From an uncultured Victivallales bacterium (GTDB lineage Bacteria > Verrucomicrobiota > Lentisphaeria > Oligosphaerales > JAFGRS01): a stretch of DNA of 8,041 nt. Below, in pieces: positions 1 to 5,562 of this stretch. Position 1 is the stretch's first letter, and the number at the start of each line of letters is the position of its first letter. The position numbers and the translations under genes were made by a program. A model generated the notes under the pieces. The model was not told where the DNA came from. It worked only from the letters and a program-made list of their open reading frames with translations, and did not search any database. The DNA lies in the NCBI GenBank assembly GCA_903834675.1, contig CAILKC010000024.1, positions 1 through 8,041 on the forward strand, in the 5' to 3' direction.

Positions 1-506
1 AGTTCGCCGCGCAGTTCCAGCGCCAGGCCATTGGCAGTCAGGCGGAACGTCTCCTGCACGCCGTTCAGGTTGCGCCCGCCTTCGAGGGCGCTGACCGCGA
101 GGTAGGCCATGGCTTTACTCCGCCAGCGCTCGGGGTCGCGGGTGTGGTTACGGGTCAGGCCCATGGGGGTCATCTCAATGCCCGGCGCGGTCAGCGGAAA
201 GGTCCGCTCCAGGAACGTCTTCATGAGGCTGCTCATGGAGTAGTAGTAGACCGGCGTGGCCAGAAACAGCAGGTCGCAGGCGTACAGGCGTTCGAGGATG
301 CCGCTCATGTCATCCTGGTGGACGCATCGACCGGGGGTCGCGAGCCAGCAGGAGTAGCAGCCGACGCAGCCCGTGATGTCGGCGGTGGCCAGGTCGAGCA
401 CATCCACCTCGGCGCCCGCCTCGCGCATGCCTTCGAGGACTTGCGTGGCGACGGACTGGGTGTAGCCCGACTTGCGGGGGTTACCGAGGACAAAGAGGAT
501 TTTCAT
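1..506 (-). CDS. Flavodoxin-fold NAD(P)H-dependent oxidoreductase, iron-sulfur flavoprotein type (3' end outside window)
   Basis: The ATG is at 506 and 168 codons are visible before the window edge; the C-terminus is missing. The protein opens with a beta strand and the FMN phosphate-binding loop GNPRKSGYTQ (residues 8-17). A second flavin-loop segment, ATPVYYYSMSSLMKTFLER, spans residues 83-101; both are hallmarks of the NADPH-dependent FMN reductase / flavodoxin_2 group. Between them four cysteines, C47, C50, C53 and C61 (C-x2-C-x2-C-x7-C), match the cluster pattern of iron-sulfur flavoproteins, so a bound Fe-S cluster alongside FMN is plausible. The likely role is soluble electron transfer or reduction of quinones or other small molecules; the substrate cannot be read. 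AGGA sits 4 nt upstream of the ATG. It is separated by 97 bp from the cassette to its right and is probably an independent gene. The family is clear; the precise function is not. Confidence 0.88.
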   Translation of the reverse strand, partial: MKILFVLGNPRKSGYTQSVATQVLEGMREAGAEVDVLDLATADITGCVGCYSCWLATPGRCVHQDDMSGILERLYACDLLFLATPVYYYSMSSLMKTFLERTFPLTAPGIEMTPMGLTRNHTRDPERWRSKAMAYLAVSALEGGRNLNGVQETFRLTANGLALELRGE

Positions 507-603
507 GGGGTCCTGCCGCAGACTGCGAGAGGGATGAGCCAAGCTAACCTCGTCCAGGCGCCCCGTCGACCGCGGGTGAACCCGTCACTCTGGGGTTGGT
601 TGC

Positions 604-804
604 CTACGCCTTCTCGCCGGTGAACTCGGGGTTGATTCCCTTCAGGAAGCCCCGCATCTCGGCAATGTCGCAATCCGGGATGAGCTCAATCCGCCCCTCG
701 TACTCAATCACCTGCAGTCTCTGTCCTGCTCGGAGCCCCATGGTTCGCCGAACCGGTAGCGGTATGACTATCTGGAACTTGGGCGACAATGTGACCGCAT
801 GCAT
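604..804 (-). CDS. AbrB/MazE/SpoVT-family DNA-binding protein (antitoxin-like)
   Basis: A 66-residue protein starting at the ATG at 804. Residues 3-48 form a swapped-hairpin AbrB domain: TLSPKFQIVIPLPVRRTMGL, then RAGQRLQVIEYEGRIELIP, the usual beta-strand, short helix and beta-hairpin order. The tail AEMRGFLKGINPEF (48-61) resembles the toxin-contacting tail of VapB/MazE-type antitoxins. Such proteins bind operator DNA as dimers and usually autoregulate a toxin-antitoxin operon. An in-frame ATG at 816 would add four residues; GGGA about 6 nt upstream of 804 favours the shorter form. A still longer in-frame extension to 939 overlaps the zinc-finger gene and is unlikely. It follows that gene by 46 bp and lies in the same cassette. 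No PIN or MazF toxin, the usual partners, is visible downstream, so it is either an orphan antitoxin or the DNA-binding arm of the cassette. Confidence 0.82.
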   Translation of the reverse strand: MHAVTLSPKFQIVIPLPVRRTMGLRAGQRLQVIEYEGRIELIPDCDIAEMRGFLKGINPEFTGEKA

Positions 805-850
805 GACAGATCCCATATCGATAGTCAGCAGCCTGGTTCGAACGCCAGGC

Positions 851-1054
851 CTAGACGGCGTGGGCGAGGGTGTGCTTTGCCCGTTCACGTTGGATGCGGT
901 GCATGGCGTCATCATCGTATAACCTTGCGCCACAGGCACGACACCTGAAATGCCGAAGGCGCTTCACAGACAGGCCGACGTCGATACGGCAGTTCGCCAC
1001 CGTTTGGGCCATCTCCAACGCGCCGCATTCCGGGCACGGTAGAGGCTCAGACAT
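851..1054 (-). CDS. YgiT-type zinc-finger protein (MqsA N-terminal-domain-like)
   Basis: A 67-residue protein with two CxxC knuckles, CPECG (C7, C10) and CRACG (C38, C41), spaced as in the zinc-binding N-terminal domain of MqsA/YgiT antitoxins. In full-length MqsA this domain contacts the toxin and a C-terminal helix-turn-helix binds DNA; here the protein stops after a charged tail and has no HTH. The ATG at 1054 is preferred over the in-frame ATG at 1084. The upstream one has no Shine-Dalgarno sequence and would overlap the preceding gene more deeply, while 1054 has an AGAAG-like sequence nearby. It overlaps the stop of the toxin-like gene by 8 nt, implying translational coupling. A zinc-binding partner or antitoxin for the neighbouring small protein is likely from context and family; binding is inferred. 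Confidence 0.8.
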   Translation of the reverse strand: MSEPLPCPECGALEMAQTVANCRIDVGLSVKRLRHFRCRACGARLYDDDAMHRIQRERAKHTLAHAV

Positions 1055-1358
1055 CCGTGCTTCTTTTTGAGGAGATGAGGACATAGAAAATGTCGACTCC
1101 TTCCTTCGTCAGGATCTTGCCTTTGGTGTAGATATCGAGGCCGTCAAAGGTAAGGCCCTTGATGACGTACAGCTTCTCCGTTGCTCCCGTTCGCGGATTG
1201 CGTGATCGCAACGCTTTGAAGATCGCGGGCGCGTTCAGAATCGACTCGTAAACCAGTTCCGGGGTAAGGGATTCCGCCGCCAGCTCGCCCTCGGCTTTCT
1301 CAGTGAACAACACTCGCCGCGCGATCACCAGCCGCTTTATCCGTACGAGAGTATCCAT
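1047..1358 (-). CDS. Small toxin-like protein (possibly DUF4258/MqsR-like) paired with YgiT zinc finger
   Basis: A 103-residue protein. The N-terminal half is helical (RRVLFTEKAEGELAAESLTP, then ELVYESILNAPAIFKAL, residues 15-50). The C-terminal half is strand-rich (EKLYVIKGLTFDGLDIYTKG, then VDIFYVLISSKRS, residues 61-100). This helix-then-sheet layout, its size and its position before a YgiT-type zinc-finger gene fit the DUF4258 / MqsR-like small toxin group, whose characterised members are RelE-fold ribonucleases. I do not recognise a catalytic signature with certainty, so toxicity is inferred mainly from context. The start ATG at 1358 has AGGAAG four nucleotides upstream. It is the first gene of the three-gene cassette; the 140 bp upstream (1359-1498) probably contain its promoter, but I saw no convincing -35/-10 pair. 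Local GC (about 45% in 1081-1140) is far below the operon to the right, a sign of recent acquisition. Confidence 0.68.
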   Translation of the reverse strand: MDTLVRIKRLVIARRVLFTEKAEGELAAESLTPELVYESILNAPAIFKALRSRNPRTGATEKLYVIKGLTFDGLDIYTKGKILTKEGVDIFYVLISSKRSTDV

Positions 1359-1464
1359 GGGGCTTCCTGTAGATCACGATGGAACCACAGTGACACCGCG
1401 GGAACAAGCCAACCCAGGTCAATGCCCGGATCAAACTACACCGAGCGTTCGCAGGAGACAAGCG

Positions 1465-1495
1465 GCGTGTTGCAACTCAGAGAGCTGCGTCACGC
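1465..1495 (-). terminator. Inverted repeat just after the last lipid-operon gene, possible transcription terminator
   Basis: In the transcribed (minus) sense the arms are GCGTG and CACGC, then a 2x2 mismatch, then GCA-G-CTC against GAG-T-TGC with a G-U wobble, closing on a 3-nt TCT loop. The structure starts 3 nt past the dehydratase stop codon at 1499-1501. The tract after it (CGCTTGTCTCC) is only weakly T-rich, so it is not a textbook intrinsic terminator. It may instead be a 3'-end stabilising hairpin. Confidence 0.42.
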
Positions 1496-1498
1496 GGG

Positions 1499-1987
1499 TC
1501 AGCGCTCGACGCGGCGCTGGGCGAGGGTGAGTTCGCCGCGCAGGAGTTGTCGGCGTCCCACCATGGTGTGGACGTTGAAGCGATGGATGCCGCCGAAGGT
1601 GATGCCGGGGGTGGCGGTCATGGTCAGCAGGTCGCCGGGGCGGGCCAGGTCAAGGAATTTCACATTGACACTGGCCAGGACCAGAAACTCGGGCTCGGCG
1701 GCGGGGTCGCCGGCGAGGCGGAGGGTCAGGCCGTGCAGCAGTCCGGCGGTCTGGGCCAGGCCGTCGACCATGAGCACGCCCGGCATCACCGGGGTGCCTG
1801 GGAAGTGACCCTGAAAGTACCACTCGTCGGGGCGCAGCTCGCGCTCGGTCTCGATGCGCTGGCCTGGGGTGAGGGAGGTCACCCGATCGACGAAGAGGAA
1901 CGGTGGCCGGTGGGGCAGGATGCCGAGGATGTCGGCGAGGGTGAAGCTGGGGGGCGGGACCGCGGGGGGCGCTTCCTGCGTAGGCAT
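1499..1987 (-). CDS. FabZ-like hotdog 3-hydroxyacyl-ACP dehydratase
   Basis: A 162-residue single hotdog-fold protein. ILPHRPPFLFVDRV (residues 23-36) matches the opening strand of FabZ, and QGHFPGTPVMPGVLMVDGLAQ (59-79) covers the central helix and active site. The catalytic histidine is H61; the position that is glutamate in FabZ is D75, as in FabA-type enzymes. It should remove water from 3-hydroxyacyl-ACP to give trans-2-enoyl-ACP in the cytoplasm, serving the chain built by the upstream ketosynthase and ketoreductase. The ATG at 1987 is chosen because GAGGAG lies at 1998-2003. An in-frame GTG at 2071 would add 28 low-complexity residues and lacks a clear Shine-Dalgarno sequence. This is the last gene of the operon, separated from the acyltransferase gene by 147 bp. 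Another 3-hydroxyacyl-thioester hotdog enzyme is possible, but the HFPGxPVMPG motif argues for dehydratase. Confidence 0.9.
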   Translation of the reverse strand: MPTQEAPPAVPPPSFTLADILGILPHRPPFLFVDRVTSLTPGQRIETERELRPDEWYFQGHFPGTPVMPGVLMVDGLAQTAGLLHGLTLRLAGDPAAEPEFLVLASVNVKFLDLARPGDLLTMTATPGITFGGIHRFNVHTMVGRRQLLRGELTLAQRRVER

Positions 1988-1997
1988 GGCGTCCAGG

Positions 1998-2003
1998 CTC
2001 CTC
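1998..2003 (-). promoter_or_regulatory. Ribosome binding site of the dehydratase gene
   Basis: GAGGAG on the minus strand, 10 nt upstream of the ATG at 1987. It supports the 162-residue form over the longer GTG-initiated form. Confidence 0.55.
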
Positions 2004-2005
2004 GA

Positions 2006-2032
2006 GGGGGAAAGGGCGGCGGGGGTGGGGGG
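2006..2032 (+). other. Potential G-quadruplex motif in the dehydratase leader
   Basis: Four G-runs of lengths 5, 3, 5 and 6, separated by spacers of 3, 4 and 1 nt, fit the usual G3+N1-7 pattern. They are on the plus strand, the template strand for this operon, so the mRNA is C-rich here. The motif lies 19 nt upstream of the dehydratase ATG, within the only long gap of the operon. Confidence 0.5.
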
Positions 2033-2046
2033 CAAAGCGGTGTCGC

Positions 2047-2063
2047 GTCCGCCGGAGGCGGAC
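2047..2063 (-). repeat. Short GC-only inverted repeat in the acyltransferase-dehydratase gap
   Basis: Perfect 7-bp arms GTCCGCC/GGCGGAC flank a 3-nt loop, giving a small stable hairpin 72-88 nt beyond the acyltransferase stop codon. No T-run follows in the transcribed sense. It could attenuate transcription or stabilise the upstream message. It may also be a chance palindrome in GC-rich sequence. Confidence 0.35.
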
Positions 2064-2134
2064 TCTGCCACCGCAGTCCATAGGGGGGCGGCGGCAAGTA
2101 TGGAGTGCGCGCGGCAGAGCCTTCGGCACGGCGA

Positions 2135-2956
2135 TCAGGCCGTTGCCGTCGGCTGGTCGAGGCTATCGAACTCGCGCTGCATCAGTTCCCTGACCCGTTC
2201 GGCGAACTGCCCGGCGCTTTCCCCGGCCACCGCGCTGACGGGGGGCAGGACGCGCAGGGTGTAATTGACGGTATGGGCTGGCATGTAGGACGCGAGTCGG
2301 CGGGCCGTGAAGGGGAAATCGTTGTAGATAACGATGGGGATGATGGGGATGCCGGTATCGGCGGCGAGTTGGAAAGCAAAGGCGCCAAACGCCAGGGTCC
2401 TGGTCCCCGGGGATCTGGCGCCCTCGGGGAAGACCAGCAGGTTCCGGCCTTGGGCGAGGACTTGCTGGGCGTGGTCGAGCGCCTGCCGGAGGCCGCGCCG
2501 GGAAGTGGTATCCACGCAGACGAAGTCGAAATACTTGATGAGGGTGGCGTAGAGAGGCACGCGGGCGTACTTGCCCTTGATGACCGCGGCCGTGTTGCGG
2601 ACGAAACTGAGCAGCAGTGGGGCGTCGATCCGGCCGCGGTGATTGGCGACGAAGATGGACACGGGATACGCCTTCAGGCGCTCCAATCCCGAGATCTCGC
2701 GGAGGCGATAGAGCCCCAGGCCCGGCATGACCATCCGAGTGTGAACAAAAGAGAATCCCTGCAGCACCGGCGCGGTGACGCGCCGGCCCCGTTTCTGCCC
2801 CAGCAGCAGCATGACGGGCGTGAGGAACACGGCGCCCAGGACGACAAACAGGACCGCCGATACGACATAGAACGAATAGGCGCACAACGACCGCGCCCAC
2901 AGGTGCGGGTAGAGCGGGATCGTGGTCCCCGGTTGAGTCTTGCGTCTAGGGCTCAT
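2135..2956 (-). CDS. PlsC-family 1-acylglycerol-3-phosphate-type acyltransferase, membrane-anchored
   Basis: A 273-residue protein with a basic N-terminus followed by one long hydrophobic stretch (about residues 24-53, core VVSAVLFVVLGAVFLTPVML), a likely membrane anchor or re-entrant hairpin. The acyltransferase signature is complete: the NHxxxxD block VANHRGRID with H106 and D111, and the phosphate-binding block FPEGARS at 176-182. Length and motif spacing suit the LPLAT/PlsC superfamily. Such enzymes transfer an acyl group from ACP or CoA to a lysophospholipid or similar hydroxyl at the inner membrane. Its place between ketoreductase and dehydratase genes suggests it attaches the operon's acyl product to a lipid acceptor rather than serving bulk phospholipid synthesis; this is inference. 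The ATG begins 4 nt after the ketoreductase stop, without a strong Shine-Dalgarno sequence, so translation is probably coupled. Confidence 0.9.
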   Translation of the reverse strand: MSPRRKTQPGTTIPLYPHLWARSLCAYSFYVVSAVLFVVLGAVFLTPVMLLLGQKRGRRVTAPVLQGFSFVHTRMVMPGLGLYRLREISGLERLKAYPVSIFVANHRGRIDAPLLLSFVRNTAAVIKGKYARVPLYATLIKYFDFVCVDTTSRRGLRQALDHAQQVLAQGRNLLVFPEGARSPGTRTLAFGAFAFQLAADTGIPIIPIVIYNDFPFTARRLASYMPAHTVNYTLRVLPPVSAVAGESAGQFAERVRELMQREFDSLDQPTATA

Positions 2957-2960
2957 AGGG

Positions 2961-3701
2961 TCAGGAACTGACCGTGGCGGTCAGTCCGCCGTCGACCACG
3001 ATGTGCTGCCCGACGATGTAGGAGGCGGCGTCGGAAGCGAGGAAGAGCACCACCCCGGCCACCTCGCCTGGGCGGCCCATACGCTTGAGCAGGATGCGTT
3101 TGGCGTTCTCCCGCTTCAGGGCGGGGGTGAGGGTGGCCGTCATGTCGGTTTCGATGAAGCCGGGGACGACGCAATTGACCCGGATGTTGCGTGTGCCGAG
3201 TTCCGCTGCCAGGGCTCGAGTGAAGGCGAGGATGGCGCCTTTGGATGAGGCGTAGGCAGTTTGACCGGCGATGCCGACCAGGGCGGCGACGGAGGCGATA
3301 TTGATGATGGCGCCGGACTTCGCGCTCATCATGGGGATGCTGACCGCCTTGGCCCAGCGCCAGGCGCCGTCGAGGTTGACATCGAGGACGTGACGCCATT
3401 GCTCGTAGGCGGAGAGGACGATGAACTGGTCGGAGCGGATGCCGGCGTTGTTGACGAGGACATCGATGCGGCCGGTCTTGGCCATGATGCTGGCGACGGC
3501 CTCCTGGATCTGCTCAGGCGAGGACTGCGAGCAAGCCAGGGCGACCGCCCCGGTTTCCGCCGCCAGGCGTTCGGCCAGCTCCTGGCTCTTGCGGTAGGTG
3601 AAGAAGACGGTGGCGCCGGCCGTACGGAAGTCCTCGACCACGGCCCTGCCGATGCCTCTGGCGCCGCCGGTAACCAGTACGGTCTTCCCTGCGAAGCTCA
3701 C
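2961..3701 (-). CDS. FabG-type 3-oxoacyl-ACP reductase (short-chain dehydrogenase)
   Basis: A 246-residue classical SDR. It carries the Rossmann glycine motif TGGARGIG (11-18), NNAG (84-87), the structural N109, catalytic S137 in NIASVAA and the YASSK motif with Y150 and K154. It also has the PGFIETDM segment typical of FabG. It should reduce 3-oxoacyl-ACP to 3-hydroxyacyl-ACP with NADPH in the cytoplasm, the step between the operon's ketosynthase and dehydratase. Y36-R37 after the second strand fits an NADP(H) preference. The usual Asp of the adenine-contacting segment is not obvious (LACSQSS, 55-61), a small deviation. Initiation is at a GTG at 3701 with AAGGGAG six nucleotides upstream; that site overlaps the stop of the thioesterase gene, leaving a 12-bp gap. 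Confidence 0.94.
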   Translation of the reverse strand: MSFAGKTVLVTGGARGIGRAVVEDFRTAGATVFFTYRKSQELAERLAAETGAVALACSQSSPEQIQEAVASIMAKTGRIDVLVNNAGIRSDQFIVLSAYEQWRHVLDVNLDGAWRWAKAVSIPMMSAKSGAIINIASVAALVGIAGQTAYASSKGAILAFTRALAAELGTRNIRVNCVVPGFIETDMTATLTPALKRENAKRILLKRMGRPGEVAGVVLFLASDAASYIVGQHIVVDGGLTATVSS

Positions 3702-3707
3702 GTCCGT

Positions 3708-3714
3708 CTCCCTT
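3708..3714 (-). promoter_or_regulatory. Ribosome binding site of the ketoreductase gene
   Basis: AAGGGAG on the minus strand, 6 nt before the GTG at 3701. It decides for the non-ATG start, which also gives the expected short FabG N-terminus. Confidence 0.75.
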
Positions 3715-4172
3715 CAGCGCAGCTGCCTGTAGCGTTCCCAGATGAGGGGCGGCAGATCACGCAGCACCTGGCGGGTCTGCACGTCGATGGCCGCCATGGC
3801 CGAGGTCCCACTGGCCACCTCGAGGTGGGAACGGGTGTTGACCAGCGAGTGACTGAATTCGAAGCGGGAGCCGTAGGAACTGGCGACCAGGTGCTCGGTG
3901 CAGAGGATCAACTCGTCGCCGAAACGGACCGGGGAAAGGTAGGTACACTGGTTCTCTACCACCACCAGCGCCAGCCCGAGCCGGAAGGCTTCCGCCAGGG
4001 GCAGGATGTCCAGGGCAAAGGCCATCCGTCCCTCGTCGAACCAGAGGAAGTAGACGGCGTTATGCACCACGCCCAGCATATCGATCTGGTGAAAGAAGGG
4101 CTTGATCACCAGCTTGCGCCGCACTCGCCGGGCAGGCGTCGGAGCCGACGCGCGCGGGGCGTCGGAACTCAC
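3714..4172 (-). CDS. 4HBT/YbgC-type hotdog acyl thioesterase
   Basis: A 152-residue protein. After a basic, proline- and alanine-rich leader (1-20), the core begins with FFHQIDMLGVVHNAVYFLWF, which matches the 4-hydroxybenzoyl-CoA thioesterase / YbgC signature. D31 is at the catalytic aspartate position and H37-N38 and Y41 follow. FDEGRMAF (45-52) is the helix start typical of the family. It should hydrolyse acyl-CoA or acyl-ACP thioesters, here presumably releasing or editing the chain made on the operon's ACP. Thioesterases of this type occur in aryl-polyene and related clusters. The start is a GTG at 4172, overlapping the stop of the GcvT-family gene by 4 nt, with GGAGG at 4177-4181. It is unlikely to be a dehydratase, since the FabZ HFPGxP motif is absent. 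Confidence 0.9.
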   Translation of the reverse strand: MSSDAPRASAPTPARRVRRKLVIKPFFHQIDMLGVVHNAVYFLWFDEGRMAFALDILPLAEAFRLGLALVVVENQCTYLSPVRFGDELILCTEHLVASSYGSRFEFSHSLVNTRSHLEVASGTSAMAAIDVQTRQVLRDLPPLIWERYRQLR

Positions 4173-5275
4173 ATTTCCTCCAGGCGCACGGACAGGCTCT
4201 TGGGTATGATCGGGGGCATGGAGATGCTGCTGACGAGGGGACCCTCGCTGCCTCCCAGGTGGAAACTCTGCCCGGCGAACGCGATCTCCACCGGCAGCAG
4301 AGCGAGGGCGAGCCAGGTTGAGGCCACCGGCGAGAAGCAGACCGCGATGAGGTCGCCGATCTGCTTGCCGTCGTCAAACAGCGGAGTGGCGGGACAGGGC
4401 GCGGGGAGCGCCGCCGGAATCGCGAGGCCGATGATCTTGTGCTTCAGCCCCGCGTCGCGTCTGGCGAAGAGTGCCTCGGAGCCCTGGAAACGCTCTTTGC
4501 CGACGTCGATCATCCATTGCAGGCCGAGGGGCAGGGGGTCACGCACGGCGGCGCCCTCGCGGAAGACATTCATGAAACGCCCTTCCAGGCGGAGGTCGTC
4601 GTGGACGGCCACGCCGCAGACCCCGCCGGCGGGTCCGACCGCGGTCACAAGCTGCTCAAAGAGCGCGGTCGCCCGGTTCCGTTCCACGATGATCAGGTAA
4701 CCGAACTCCGAGGTCTTGCCGGCCCGCAGCACCCGGAAGTCGGCGTCTTCGTGCTCGTAGGTGTCGATCGACAGGTAGGGCAGTCCGAGGACCTCCGGCC
4801 CGGCGACTTTCCGCATGGCGTCCCAGGCGGTGAAGCCGTCGACGGAGATGATGGCATGGGTGTCCGTGAGGTCCTCCATGCCGGCCTCCAGGCCACCCAG
4901 TCGCAGAAATTGCTCGCGGATGGTGTCGTCCGTAGCGATGCCCTCGCAGACGACGATGAGCTCCTCGTCATTGTTGGCAACCAGCACATCGGCCAGGATG
5001 CAGCCCTCTTCGTCGGGCAGAAAGGTATGCAGCGCCCGGCCGAAACGAATCTTGGCGACATTGCCAGGCATGAGTCGGTCGAGGAAGTCCACCCCGGTGG
5101 CTTCCGGGAACCTGAATACCTGCAGGAAGGAGAAGTCGGTGACCCCGGCCGCATCGCGCACGAAGCGGTACTCTTCAGCGGCGCCGGTCACCCTGAGAGC
5201 GACCTCCTTGCCATAGCGTTCCCCGAACTGGGCGCCGCGAGCGGAGAGGGCGTCGTGGAGTGGGCTGGTCCTCAT
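4169..5275 (-). CDS. GcvT-family (aminomethyltransferase/folate-binding) protein
   Basis: A 368-residue protein, near the usual length of glycine cleavage T-protein. Family landmarks are present but divergent. AAGVTDFSF (42-50) matches the early D-x-S segment. GCILADVLV (91-99) replaces the common GGxxDDLIV, keeping one aspartate (D96). RAGKTSEFGYLI (184-195) corresponds to RTGYTGEDGFEI. DDLRLEGR (226-233) with PLPLGLQWMID (248-258) corresponds to the DTLRLEAG and PLEAGL segments. The C-terminal domain follows to the end. Known relatives move one-carbon units to or from tetrahydrofolate or demethylate substrates, and YgfZ types aid Fe-S assembly. No gcvH or gcvP lies in the window, so glycine cleavage is improbable. 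It overlaps the ACP gene (ATGA) and the thioesterase gene (GTGA), so a role in the acyl pathway is likely but unknown. Confidence 0.85.
   Translation of the reverse strand: MRTSPLHDALSARGAQFGERYGKEVALRVTGAAEEYRFVRDAAGVTDFSFLQVFRFPEATGVDFLDRLMPGNVAKIRFGRALHTFLPDEEGCILADVLVANNDEELIVVCEGIATDDTIREQFLRLGGLEAGMEDLTDTHAIISVDGFTAWDAMRKVAGPEVLGLPYLSIDTYEHEDADFRVLRAGKTSEFGYLIIVERNRATALFEQLVTAVGPAGGVCGVAVHDDLRLEGRFMNVFREGAAVRDPLPLGLQWMIDVGKERFQGSEALFARRDAGLKHKIIGLAIPAALPAPCPATPLFDDGKQIGDLIAVCFSPVASTWLALALLPVEIAFAGQSFHLGGSEGPLVSSISMPPIIPKSLSVRLEEM
4177..4181 (-). promoter_or_regulatory. Ribosome binding site of the thioesterase gene
   Basis: GGAGG on the minus strand, 4 nt before the GTG at 4172, inside the last codons of the GcvT-family gene. 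It settles the overlapping GTGA start. Confidence 0.75.
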
Positions 5276-5562
5276 GCTACGCCCTCTGCTCTCTTCTTCA
5301 GGATGAAGTCCACGATGGTGTTGATCGAGCGGAGCACCGAGATGTCGTTGTCCGGGATGCGGACCTTGAAGGCATTCTCGACCAGCAGGACGATTTCGAG
5401 CGCGTCCAGGGAATCCAGGCCCAGGCCAGCGCCGAGCAGGAAGACATCCTCGTGCAGGTCTTCGGGGCGGTAGGGAAGATTCAAGCGCTGAATCAATTCA
5501 CGCTTGAGGAGGTCGATGATCTCCCGGCGCTGCGCAATGATCTCCGCATTGCTACTGGTCAT
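5272..5562 (-). CDS. Acyl carrier protein
   Basis: A 96-residue acidic helical protein with the phosphopantetheine attachment motif GLDSLDALE (48-56); S51 is the expected 4'-phosphopantetheine site. The helix pattern before (EIIDLLKRELIQRLNL, 14-29) and after (VLLVENAFKVRIPDND, 58-73) is that of a type II ACP. It is slightly longer than the housekeeping AcpP, mainly through N- and C-terminal extensions. It carries the growing chain between the ketosynthase, ketoreductase, dehydratase, thioesterase and acyltransferase encoded around it. The ATG at 5562 overlaps the ketosynthase stop (ATGA) and has a strong Shine-Dalgarno sequence, AAGGAGA, at 5569-5575, consistent with high ACP demand. Location beside specialised enzymes suggests a pathway-dedicated ACP rather than AcpP. 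Confidence 0.95.
   Translation of the reverse strand: MTSSNAEIIAQRREIIDLLKRELIQRLNLPYRPEDLHEDVFLLGAGLGLDSLDALEIVLLVENAFKVRIPDNDISVLRSINTIVDFILKKRAEGVA

Noticed and set aside
573..584. Small dyad CGGG-TGAA-CCCG between the AbrB-type and flavoprotein genes as a terminator
   Set aside because: Only a 4-bp stem with no following T-run; expected by chance in GC-rich sequence.
1359..1464. Promoter or operator for the toxin-antitoxin-like cassette
   Set aside because: TTGACC and TTGTTC boxes exist on the minus strand, but neither has a convincing -10 element at 16-18 nt, and only very short dyads (GTG/CAC) are present.
1988..2071. N-terminal extension of the dehydratase to a GTG at 2071
   Set aside because: The 28 added residues are low-complexity, the GTG lacks a Shine-Dalgarno sequence, and the ATG at 1987 has GAGGAG upstream and gives the usual FabZ-type length.
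2105..2971. 288-codon plus-strand open frame opposite the acyltransferase gene
   Set aside because: Low-complexity Gly/Asp/Glu/Arg composition with no domain; the opposite strand has complete NHxxxxD and FPEGxRS motifs.
3261..4700. 479-codon plus-strand open frame spanning the ketoreductase, thioesterase and GcvT-family genes
   Set aside because: It crosses three well-supported minus-strand genes and shows no domain; antisense open frames are expected at this GC content.
4169..5275. Glycine cleavage system T-protein (gcvT) as a firm name
   Set aside because: Divergent folate/catalytic segments, no gcvH or gcvP nearby and a lipid-operon context make the housekeeping function improbable, so only the family is assigned.
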